Shown piece by piece: positions 54,601 to 64,000 of a DNA stretch of 64,000 nucleotides. The translations under genes and the position numbers were made by a program. Within the stretch, counting starts at the first letter, position 1. Each line of letters starts with the position of its first letter. The notes under the pieces were generated by a model. The model was not told the DNA's origin. It did no database searches and saw nothing but the letters and a program-made list of their open reading frames with translations. The stretch is from Mayamaea pseudoterrestris (lineage: Eukaryota > Bacillariophyta > Bacillariophyceae > Sellaphorales > Sellaphoraceae), in the NCBI GenBank assembly GCA_027923505.1, contig BROI01000002.1, positions 1,736,001 through 1,800,000 of the forward strand, written 5' to 3'.

Positions 54601-54991
54601 AGGAGACGTGGTTTCTTTTGTGAGCCGACTACTACCAGAATGTGTCGTTCCAGTCTTTGCCTTGTGCCAAATAGTTTCAAAGCTGTTCAACCTTTATGGA
54701 TGGGGTAGAAGGAAGCGAAGCACAAAGCCATGCGCTGCGGCTCTTGCAAATGTCGCGAGCGCACTCGCTGCTCTGCTAGTTGTTGCCAGCAAGTCAGTTG
54801 CTGGCCTTCCCAAGGCTCACGAAGTGCCTGTTAACCTCGCACAAGGCGTCATAGCAGATATCATTAGCGTCAAAGTTTGTCGCGAAACAATATCGAGCAT
54901 TCGCCACTCGCAGGAGGTGACGTATGAACGTATTACAAGTTTGTGTCAGGAAATGAAAAAGAGTCTTGAAAGCTTCAACGTTCAAGAGTAG
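51638..54991 (+). CDS. NAA25: NAA25 (MDM20), auxiliary subunit of the NatB N-acetyltransferase
   Basis: 1117 residues when started at MSSSNKLHAIYAALDNYHYA; the ATG at 51638 sits in aacaATGtc. Earlier in-frame residues are leader-like. The N-terminal TPR text (IYAALDNYHYAKAIKLCLQQ, LMAHALAKSGQRYKSLQVVA) fits NAA25/MDM20. A basic/Ala insert interrupts it (KKGKAKGKKKATSATAS). Helical repeats continue through LLDLQAQTLQTMGRFEEALV and LRVYGLLHAATRAYDLYQCL. NAA25 is the ribosome-anchoring scaffold of NatB, which with NAA20 acetylates N-terminal Met followed by Asp, Glu, Asn or Gln in the cytosol. Single exon. The last 298 codons are duplicated downstream, inside the satellite block. Confidence 0.82.
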   Translation: MSSSNKLHAIYAALDNYHYAKAIKLCLQQPPSNLLVRVLMAHALAKSGQRYKSLQVVAALLEEQLQYFSELQLELVYAQSQEDLDANAATAAAASLAAQQSQQIQSVAKKGKAKGKKKATSATASPIEPCSTAATPVKHLDWIDRLDHPPRLPQDWDRVPPPLSDWPLFHDEHTLATLTTLMYRHLRLPLTAFMLYKWAVASFTTPSQTLLRKAFLSGLPVLVAPQYAKSQQQPSNVTHVILQSMQAVALQLAGRVQGTESVLALQWAAQACTWQIDLMERHANEDAAMTTSTMARLTELLVARALDSCSDSGQALMTMDSAIAKDESSDFLLQSECFLLYIDALDRQGKLEEKLHAIVERLKGSATEESNENNRNRDNQQRGQDQQLVYPPRRTLLDLQAQTLQTMGRFEEALVILTSQLQLYPDNWSFWKRHAECAAKLESGTQVTSAFAFEMLQQSETTCSSGLLLRGPCLIRVELAYQSCLLQQPGSNDQLLVAKLVDEIIVYSSQVAPRALCCYSDVEPYLNYILTTTSHPTREMASRRLLDWLLDFRLPPVSEDGKERRSELRKYIVAIQLTHKVVSHMERTCQFECLPDWKEYLKTWEEFKAYDIIHVDDPKENRPADELILLAVQQLLLQDSSDDANLVLISLILEAGMEYSPYNASLKIAALRVYGLLHAATRAYDLYQCLFIKHIQYESCAYLILPILRDNGLYEETLDVCKQVMRLQRISLNEAADYSGRAMENGARSKADEFVQFQRRQLSHSLTALEARGLVLDAAPMFGQADSNWVPGAFHGIIGSDMDYDRATEMITEAHDPLGAFAILQAQRNSDKNYCQWSDNRDLEVLPHEILSRRKVESTEDIVRDARQRGHVHGLLLRATLCIASSKGLKKGKVVEPSDEAKSRCACLLAAIEAFSNDCCVSAPLHKDLVKALLCSCRVIAGLDTGVFHATDQTTVTSLAEKESTIVKILEEQQLALESAMKELSRMEGDVVSFVSRLLPECVVPVFALCQIVSKLFNLYGWGRRKRSTKPCAAALANVASALAALLVVASKSVAGLPKAHEVPVNLAQGVIADIISVKVCRETISSIRHSQEVTYERITSLCQEMKKSLESFNVQE

Positions 54992-57142
54992 CCCGGCCAT
55001 GCACTCTGGTGTCATTTGTTGGCGATACTGAACTGCCTCTGCCACATAGACTGCCATAATGGCCTGGAGACCCCAGAATATAAAAACATATATACATAGG
55101 AAAGAATTGAACCAATAGTCTTGTCAGTTGTGGTGTGGAACCCAGCATTGCGCCACGAGACTCCGCACATTCAACAAAGGGTTGAATGTGCTAACAGTGC
55201 ACCATGTTAGGCTACAGGATCATCAGTGGCACATCCAGCAACTTGTTGGATCTGCAAGCAGTGCACCTCAAGTGGCAAGCCAGACTGCTGGAATGGCCCA
55301 CAGAGACTAGAATACAACTAACATGAAGTTTAATAGAGAATGGGACTGCTAGTCTTGTCGTTTTGGGTGTGGAACCCATCACCGTGCCAGGAGACTCCGC
55401 ACATTCAACAAATGGTTGAATGTGCCAGCAGTGCACCCTTTTTGGCTACAGGGATCATCAGCATTGCCTGCTGAGCCCTCCAATTCCTTTCCATTCATGT
55501 TTGTTGACATGATGGGCTAGGCATTTTGACACATGCACCTCATTATCCATCACCATGGATGCTATTGGTGATACTTGGCAAATCCAGCAACTTGTTGGAT
55601 CTGCGAGCAGTGCACCTCAAGAGGCAAGCCAGACTGCCAGAATGGCCCACAGAGCCTAGCATACTACTAACATGAAGTTTAATAGTGAATGGGACTGATA
55701 GTCTTGTCGTTTTGGGTGTGGAACCCATCACCATGCCAGGAAACTCCGCACATTCAACAAATGGATGAATGTGCCAGCGGTGCACCCTTTTTGGCTACAG
55801 GGATCATCAGCATTGCCTGCTGAGCCCTCCAATTCCTTTCCATTCATGTTTGTTGACATGATGGGCTAGGCATTTTGACACATGCACCTCATTATCCACA
55901 CCATGGATGCTATTGGTGATACTTGGCAGATCCAACAACTTGTTGGATCTGCGAGCAGTGCACCTCAAGAGGCAAGCCAGACTGCCGGAATGACCCACAG
56001 AGCCTACAATACAACAAACATGAAGTTTAATAGTGAATGGGACTGATAGTCTTGTCGTTTTGGGTGTGCAACCCATCACCATGCCAGGAAACTCCACACA
56101 TTCAACCAATGGTTGAATGTGCCAGCAGTGCACCCTTTTTGGCTACAGGGATCATCAGCATTGCCTGCTGAGCCCTCCAATCCCTTTCCATTCATGTTTG
56201 TTGACATGATGGGCTAGGCATTTTGACACATGCACCTCATTATCCACACCATGGATGCTATTGGTGATACTTGGCAGATCCAGCAACTTGTTGGATCTGC
56301 GAGCAGTGCACCTCAAGAGGCAAGCCAGACTGCCGGAATGGCCCACAGAGCCTAGAATACAACTAACATGAAGTTTAATAGTGAATGGGACTGATAGGCT
56401 TGTCATTTGGGTGTGGAACCCATCACCATGCCAGGAAACTCCGCACATTCAACAAATGGTTGAATGTGCCAGCAGTGCACCCTTTTTGGCTACAGGGATC
56501 ATCAGCATTGCCTGCTGAGCCCTCCAATTCCTTTCCATTCATGTTTGTTGACATGATGGGCTAGGCATTTTGACACATGCACCTCATTATCCACACCATG
56601 GATGCTATTGGTGATACTTGGCAGATCCAGCAACTTGTTGGATCTGCGAGCAGTGCACCTCAAGAGGCAAGCCAGACTGCCAGAATGGCCCACAAAGCCT
56701 AGAATACAACTAACATGAAGTTTAATAGTGAATAGGACTTATAGTCTTGTTGTTTTGGGTGTGGAACCCATCACCGTGCCAGGAAACTCCGCACATTCAA
56801 CAAATGGTTGAATGTGCCAGCAGTGCACCCTTTTTGGCTACAGGGATCATCAGCATTGCCTGCTGAGCCCTCCAATCCCTTTCCATTCATGTTTGTTGAC
56901 ATGATGGGCTAGGCATTTTGACACATGCACCTCATTATCCACACCATGGATGCTATAGGTGATACTTGGCAAATCCAGCAACTTGTTGGATCTGCGAGCA
57001 GTGCACCTCAAGAGGCAAGCCAGACTGCCAGAATGGCCCACAGAGCCTAGCATACTACTAACATGAAGTTTAATAGTGAATAGGACTTATAGTCTTGTCG
57101 TTTTGGGTGTGGAACCCATCACCGTGCCAGGAAACTCCGCAC
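54098..57142. repeat. Left copy of a 3.04-kb tandem segmental duplication
   Basis: The segment from TTTGCCATTCTACAAGCCCA (54098) through the NAA25 stop, the 3' flank and the first satellite units recurs from 57143. The offset is 3045 bp at the left edge and 3036 bp after a few small gaps (stops at 54991 and 58027; flank frames 55128 and 58164). Diagnostic variants such as GTGTGCAACCC are shared by 56061-56070 and 59097-59106, so the right copy reaches at least about 59190. Confidence 0.9.
55110..57142. repeat. 348-bp satellite array, left block
   Basis: A diverged, shortened first unit (about 55110-55460) is followed by near-identical monomers beginning (at GCATTGCCTGCT) at 55461, 55810, 56158, 56505 and 56853. 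Spacing is 347-349 bp. The block is cut by the NAA25 tail copy at 57143. The first unit lacks over 100 bp of the monomer, the usual state of an array edge. Monomer structure is described under the right block. Confidence 0.95.
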
Positions 57143-58027
57143 TTTGCCATTCTACAAGCCCAGAGGAATAGTGACAAAAACTATTGTCAATGGAGTGACA
57201 ATCGTGATTTGGAAGTCTTGCCTCATGAGATTTTGTCACGCCGCAAGGTAGAATCGACCGAGGACATTGTGAGAGACGCTAGGCAGCGAGGACACGTACA
57301 TGGCTTACTACTACGAGCGACTCTCTGTATTGCATCTTCGAAAGGTTTGAAGAAGGGCAAAGTTGTCGAACCAAGCGAGAAGCGAAAAGTCGTTGCGGTG
57401 CCTACTAGCGGCCATTGAGGCATTTTCAAATGACTGTTGCGGAAGCGGCCCTTTGCACAAAGACCTGGTCAGGGCGTTGCTGCCGTGTGTTGCAGGTCCG
57501 TGTGGCTGATTGGATACGGGTGTGTTTCATTGCCACCGATGTAACATCCGCTGAGAAACAATCAACGAATCGTGAAGATACTTGAGGAGCAGCAGCTCGC
57601 ATTGGAGTCGGCAATGAAGGAGCTATCGAGAATGGAAGGAGACGTGGTTTCTTTTGTGAGCCGACTACTACCAGAATGTGTCGTTCCAGTCTTTGCCTTG
57701 TGCCAAATAGTTTCAAAGCTGTTCAACCTTTATGGATGGGGTAGAAGGAAGCGAAGCACAAAGCCATGCGCTGCGGCTCTTGCAAATGTCGCGAGCGCAC
57801 TCGCTGCTCTGCTAGTTGTTGCCAGCAAGTCAGTTGCTGGCCTTCCCAAGGCTCACGAAGTGCCTGTTAACCTCGCACAAGGCGTCATAGCAGATATCAT
57901 TAGCGTCAAAGTTTGTCGCGAAACAATATCGAGCATTCGCCGCTCGCAGGAGGTGACGTATGAACGTATTACAAGTTTGTGTCAGGAAATGAATAAGAGT
58001 CTTGAAAGCTTCAATGTTCAAGAGTAG
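57143..58027 (+). pseudogene. Duplicated 3' fragment of NAA25
   Basis: A copy of the last roughly 298 codons of NAA25, lying between two satellite blocks. It has no promoter or start. It is nearly identical to the parent at 57143-57370 and from about 57570 to the stop. Between these, roughly 200 bp carry many small insertions, deletions and substitutions relative to 54325-54540, which break the frame several times. The final part again reads ELSRMEGDVVSFVSRLLPEC and LCQEMNKSLESFNVQE (one K to N change). It arose by the 3.04-kb tandem duplication. Confidence 0.93.
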
Positions 58028-58139
58028 CCCGGCTATGCACTCTGGTATCATTTGTTGGCGATACTGAACTGCCTCTGCCACATAGAATGCCATAATGGCC
58101 TGGAGACCCCAGAATTTAAAAACATATATACATAGGAAA

Positions 58140-61100
58140 GAATTGAACCAATAGTCTTGTCAGTTGTGGTGTGGAACCCAGCATTGCGCCACGAGACTCC
58201 GCACATTCAACAAAGGGTTGAATGTGCTAACAGTGCACCATGTTAGGCTACAGGATCATCAGTGGCACATCCAGCAACTTGTTGGATCTGCAAGCAGTGC
58301 ACCTCAAGTGGCAAGCCAGACTGCTGGAATGGCCCACAGAGACTAGAATACAACTAACATGAAGTTTAATAGAGAATGGGACTGCTAGTCTTGTCGTTTT
58401 GGGTGTGGAACCCATCACCGTGCCAGGAGACTCCGCACATTCAACAAATGGTTGAATGTGCCAGCAGTGCACCCTTTTTGGCTACAGGGATCATCAGCAT
58501 TGCCTGCTGAGCCCTCCAATCCCTTTCCATTCATGTTTGTTGACATGATGGGCTAGGCATTTTGACACATGCACCTCATTATCCATCACCATGGATGCTA
58601 TTGGTGATACTTGGCAGATCCAGCAACTTGTTGGATCTGCGAGCAGTGCACCTCAAGAGGCAAGCCAGACTGCCAGAATGGCCCACAGAGCCTAGCATAC
58701 TACTAACATGAAGTTTAATAGTGAATGGGACTGATAGTCTTGTCGTTTTGGGTGTGGAACCCATCACCATGCCAGGAAACTCCGCACATTCAACAAATGG
58801 ATGAATGTGCCAGCGGTGCACCCTTTTTGGCTACAGGGATCATCAGCATTGCCTGCTGAGCCCTCCAATTCCTTTCCATTCATGTTTGTTGACATGATGG
58901 GCTAGGCATTTTGACACATGCACCTCATTATCCATCACCATGGATGCTATTGGTGATACTTGGCAGATCCAGCAACTTGTTGGATCTGCGAGCAATGCAC
59001 CTCAAGAGGCAAGCCAGACTCCGGATTGCCCACAGAGCCTAGAATACAACTAACATGAAGTTTAATAGTGAATGGGACTGATAGTCTTGTCGTTTTGGGT
59101 GTGCAACCCATCACCATGCCAGGAAACTCCACACATTCAACCAATGGTTGAATGTGCCAGCAGTGCACCCTTTTTGGCTACAGGGATCATCAGCATTGCC
59201 TGCTGAGCCCTCCAATCCCTTTCCATTCATGTTTGTTGACATGATGGGCTAGGCATTTTGACACATGCACCTCATTATCCACACCATGGATGCTATTGGT
59301 GATACTTGGCAGATCCAGCAACTTCTTGGATCTGCGAGCAGTGCACCTCAAGAGACAAGCCAGACAGCCAGAATGGCCCACAGACCCTAGAATACAACAA
59401 TCATGGATTTTAACATGGACAGGGATTGGTAGTCCTGTCATTTTGGGTGTGGAACCCATCACCATGCCAGGAGACTCCGCACATTCAACAAATGGTTGAA
59501 TGTGCCAGCAGTGCACCCTTTTTGGCTACAGGGATCATCAGCATTGCCTGCTGAGCCCTCCAATCCCTTTTCATTCATGTTTGTTGACATGATGGGCTAG
59601 GCATTTTGACACATGCACCTCATTATCCACACCATGGATGCTATTGGTGATACTTGGCAGATCCAGCACCTTGTTGGATCTGTGAGCAGTGCACCTCAAG
59701 AGGCAAGCCAGACTGCCAGAATGGCCCACAGAGCCTAGAATACAACTTACATGACGTATAATAGTGAATGGGACTGCTAGTCTTATCGTTTAGGGTGTGG
59801 AACCCATCATCATGCCAGGGAACTCCGCACATTCAACAAATGGTTGAATGTGCCAGCAGTGCACCCTTTTTGGCTACAGGGATCATCAGCATTGCCTGCT
59901 GAGCCCTCCAATCCCTTTCCATTCATGTTTGTTGACATGATGGGCTAGGCATTTTGACACATGCACCTCATTATCCACACCATGGATGCTATTGGTGATA
60001 CTTGGCAGATCCAGCAACTTGTTGGATCTGCGAGCAGTGCACCTCAAGAGGCAAGCCAGACTCCGGATTGCCCACAGAGCCTAGAATACTACTAACATGA
60101 AGTTTAATAGTGAATAGGACTTATAGTCTTGTCGTTTTGGGTGTGGAACCCATCACCGTGCCAGGAAACTCCGCACATTCAACAAATGGTTGAATGTGCC
60201 AGCAGTGCACCCTGTTTGGCTACAGGGATCATCAGCATTGCCTGCTCAGCCCTCCAATCCCTTTCCATTCATGTTTGTTGACATGATGGGCTAGGCATTT
60301 TGACACATGCACCTCATTATCCACACCATGGATGCTATTGGTGATACCTGGCAGATCCAGCAACTTGTTGGATCTGCGAGCCGTGCACCTCAAGAGGCAA
60401 GCCAGACTGCCGGAATGGCCCACAGAGCCTAGAATACAACTAACATGAAGTTTAATAGTGAATAGGACTGATAGTCTTGTCATTTGGGTGTGGAACCCAT
60501 CACCATGCCAGGAAACTCTGCACATTCAACCAATGGTTAAATGTGCCAGCAGTGCACCCTTTTTGGCTACAGGGATCATCAGCATTGCCTGTTGAGCCCT
60601 CCAATTCCTTTCCATTCATGTTTGTTGACATGATGGGCTAGGCATTTTGATACATGCACCTTATTATCCACACCATGGATTCTATTGGTGATACTTGGCA
60701 GATCCAGCAACTTGTTGGATCTTCAAGCAGTGCACCTCAAGAGGCAAGCCAGACTCCGGATTGCCCACAGAGCCTAGAATACAACAAACATGAAGTTTAA
60801 TAGTGAATGGGATTGATAGTCTTGTCGTTTTGGGTGTGGAACCCATCACCATGCCAGGAGACTCCCCACATTCAACAAATGGTTGAATGTGCCAGCAGTG
60901 CACCCTTTTTGGCTACAGGGATCATCAGCATTGCCTGCTGAGCCCTCCAATCCCTTTCCATTCATGTTTGTTGACATGATGGGCTAGGCATTTTGACACA
61001 TGCACCTCATTATCCATCACCATGGATGCTATTGGTGATACTTGGCAGATCCAGCACCTTGCTGGATCTGCGAGCAGTGCACCTCAAGAGGCAAGCCAGA

Positions 61101-64000
61101 CTGCCGGAATGTCCCACAGAGCCTAGAATACAACTAACATGAAGTTTAATAGTGAATGTGACTGATAGTCTTGTCGTTTTGGGTGTGGAACCCATCATCA
61201 TGCCAGGAGACTCTGCACATTCCACAAATGGTTGAATGTGCCAGCAGTGCACCCTGTTTGGCTACAGGGATCATCAGCATTGCCTGCTCAGCCCTCCAAT
61301 TCCTTTCCATTCATGTTTGTTGACAAGATGGGCTAGGCATTTTGACACATGCACCTCATTATCCACACCATGGATGCTATTGGTGATACTTGGCAGATCC
61401 AGCAACTTGTTGGATCTGCGAGCAGTGCACCTCAAGAGGCAAGCCAGACTGCCGGAATGGCCCACAGAGCCTAGAATACAACTAACATGAAGTTTAATAG
61501 TGAATGGGACTGATAGTCTTGTCGTTTTGGGTGTGGAACCCATTACCATGCCAGGAGACTCCGCACATTCAACAAATGGCTGAATGTGCCAGCAGTGCAC
61601 CCTTTTTGGCTACAGGGATCATCAGCATTGCCTGCTGAGCCCTCCAATCCCTTTCCATTCATGTTTGTTGACATGATGGGCTAGGCATTTTGACACATGC
61701 ACCTCATCATCCACACCATGGATGCTATAGGTGATACTTGGCAGATCCAGCAACTTGTTGGATCTGCAAGCAGTGCACCTCAAGAGGCAAGCCAGACTGC
61801 CAGAATGGCCCACAGAGCCTAGAATACAACTAACATGAAGTTTAATAGTGAATGGGACTGATAGTCTTGTCGTTTTGGGTGTGGAACCCATCACCATGCC
61901 AGGAGTTTCCGCACATTCAACAAATGGCTGAATGTGCCAGCAGTGCACCCTTTTTGGCTACAGGGAGCATCAGCATTGCCTGCTGAGCCTTCCAATCCCT
62001 TTACATTCATGTTTGTTGACATGATGGGCTAGGCATTTTGATACATGCACCTTATTATCCACACCATGGATGCTATAGGTGATACTTGGCAGATCCAACA
62101 ACTTGTTGGATCTGCGAGCAGTGCACCTCAAGAGGCAAGCCAGACTGCCGGAATGACCCACAGAGCCTAGAATACAACAAACATGAAGTTTAATAGTGAA
62201 TGGGACTGCTAGTTTTGTTGTTTTGGGTGTGGAACCCATCACCGTGCCAGGAGTTTCCGCACATTCAACAAATGGTTGAATGTGCCAGCAGTGCACCCTT
62301 TTTGGCTACAGGGATCATCAGCATTGCCTGCTGAGCCCTCCAATCCCTTTCCATTCATGTTTGTTGACATGATGGGCTAGGCATTTTGACACATGCACCT
62401 CATTATCCACACCATGGATGCTATTGGTGATACTTGGCAGATCCAGCAACTTGTTGGATCTGCGAGCAGTGCACCTCAAGAGGCAAGCCAGACTGCCGGA
62501 ATGGCCCACAGAGCCTAGAATACAACTAACATGAAGTTTAATAGTGAATGGGACTGATTGTCTTGTTGTTTTGGGTGTGGAACCCATCACCATGCCAGGA
62601 AACTCTGCACATTCAACCTATGGTTGAATGTGCCAGCAGTGCACCCTTTTTGGCTACAGGGATCATCAGCATTGCCTGCTGAGCCCTCCAATCCATTTCC
62701 ACTCATGTTTGTTGACATGATGGGCTAGGCATTTTGACACATGCACCTCATTATCCACACCATGGATGCTATTGGTGATACTTGGCAGATCCAGCAACTT
62801 GTTGGATCTGCGAGCAGTGCACCTCAAGAGGCAAGCCAGACTGCCGGAATGGCCCACAGAGCCTAGAATACAACTAACATGAAGTTTAATAGTGAATGGG
62901 ACTGCTAGTCTTGTCGTTTTGGGTGTGGAACCCATCACCATGCCAGGAAACTCCGCACATTCAACAAATGGTTGAATGTGCCAGCAGTGCACCCTTTTTG
63001 GCTACAGGGATCATCAGCATTGCCTGCTGAGCCCTCCAATCCCTTTCCATTCATGTATGTTGACATGATGAGCTAGGCATTTTGACACATGCACCTCATT
63101 ATCCACACCATGGATGCTATGGGTGATACTTGGCAGATCCAGCAACTTGTTGGATCTGCGAGCAGTGCACCTCAAGAGGCAAGCCAGACGGCTGGAATGG
63201 CCCACATAGCCTAGAATACAACTAACATGAAGTTTAATAGTGAATAGGACTTATAGTCTTGTCATTTTGGGTGTGGAACACATCACCATGCCAGGAAACT
63301 CTGCACATTCAACAAATGGTTGAATGTGCCAGCAGTGCACCCTTTTTGGCTACAGGGATCATCAGCATTGCCTGCTGAGCCCTCCAATCCCTTTCCATTC
63401 ATGTTTGTTGACATGATGGGCTAGGCATTTTGACACATGCACCTCATTATCCATCACCATGGATGCTATTGGTGATACTTGGCAGATCCAGCAACTTGTT
63501 GGATCTGCGAGCAGTGCACCTCAAGAGGCAAGCCAGACTGCCGGAATGGCCCACATAGCCTAGAATACAACTAACATGAAGTTTAATAGTGAATGGGACT
63601 GATAGTCTTGTCGTTTTGGGTGTGGAACCCATCACCATGCCAGGAAACTCCGCACATTCAACAAATGGTTGAATGTGCCAGCAGTGCACCCTTTTTGGCT
63701 ACAGGGATCATCAGCATTGCCTGCTGAGCCCTCCAATCCCTTTCCATTCATGTTTGTTGACATGATGGGCTAGGCATTTTGACACATGCACCTCATTATC
63801 CACACCATGGATGCTATTGGTAATACTTGGCAGATCCAGCAACATGTTGGGTCTGCGAGCAGCGCACCTCAAAAGGCAAGCCAGAATGCCGGAATGGCAC
63901 ACAGACCCTAGAATACAACTATCATGAAGTTTAATAGTGAATGGGACCAATAGTCTTGTCGTTTTGGGTGTGGAACCCATCACCATGCCAGGAAACTCCG
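58140..64000. repeat. 348-bp satellite array, right block, runs off the window
   Basis: About sixteen further monomers, spaced mostly 348 bp (for example 61275, 61623, 61971, 62319, 62667, 63015, 63363). Each monomer has two inverted repeats: A, 27 nt (62437-62463), a 13-bp arm pair around one base with one G-T pair; B, 25 nt (62608-62632), a 10-11-bp arm pair (CACATTCAAC / GTTGAATGTG). AGCAGTGCACC follows both hairpins (62465 and 62635; next 62813), giving half-units of 170 and 178 bp. CCATCACCATG also occurs in both halves in some units (near 63451 and 63627). The monomer is therefore an old dimer. Two main variants exist (CCATCACC or CCACACC), plus a shorter one with CTCCGGATTGCCC. Confidence 0.95.

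Noticed and set aside
61274-61600. A 108-codon minus-strand frame repeated in most satellite monomers, which could be read as a protein family
   Set aside because: 348 is a multiple of three, so one open frame is copied with every monomer. Its left end opens on GTG rather than ATG, three in-frame stops lie between units, and 347- or 349-bp units shift it. The product has no recognisable fold. Homogenisation explains it.
54992-64000. CRISPR-like or integron-like array
   Set aside because: The repeats are 348 bp, head to tail and without unique spacers, in a eukaryotic context. This is a satellite.

Overview
The window looks like nuclear DNA of a diatom (photosynthetic stramenopile). Genes are compact, lie on both strands and carry few, short GT-AG introns (61-344 nt). 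Four proteins start with a signal peptide followed by a phenylalanine motif of the ASAFAP type (GAFAP, RAFQP, NSFSP, QSFAG), which marks import into a complex red-algal plastid. The window also holds a seven-helix receptor of a family expanded in diatoms, an LRR protein with a diatom-style Cys-rich tail, and a Ty1/copia relic that resembles diatom CoDi elements.

Layout. 1-9.4 kb: the cut-off start of a mitochondrial acyl-CoA dehydrogenase, then REI1 (60S maturation), MAM33 (mitochondrial matrix), a C2CD5-like C2 protein and a plastid sigma factor. 9.5-14 kb: mitochondrial ATP synthase alpha and a five-exon GPCR. 14.8-26 kb: a 2112-residue LRR membrane protein, a polyQ protein, a plastid DUF1995 protein and a disordered protein. 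26-32 kb: a weak ORF, a badly decayed Ty1/copia relic, and a 5'-truncated HAD-like gene that directly abuts it. 32-40 kb: a plastid membrane protein, a plastid glutaredoxin-2, a small disordered protein, and a multi-pass membrane gene split by a 3.2 kb LTR element with identical LTRs and a 5-bp target duplication. 40-55 kb: a Ser-rich repeat protein, SPF27/BCAS2, a large STAND-type ATPase with a frameshift, a mucin-like membrane protein and NAA25 (NatB subunit).

55-64 kb is a satellite array with a 348-bp monomer that runs off the right edge. Each monomer is an old dimer of about 170 + 178 bp half-units, and each half carries a hairpin and shared short boxes. The left part of the array, together with the 3' end of NAA25, has been tandemly duplicated (3.04 kb), leaving a decayed NAA25 tail inside the satellite.

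The genes do not form one pathway. They are mixed housekeeping, organelle and signalling genes, as expected for a eukaryotic chromosome arm next to a repeat block. The most notable items are the satellite architecture, the NAA25/satellite duplication, the clean LTR insertion in a host gene, and the frameshifted ATPase. No wholly new defence or metabolic system is evident.
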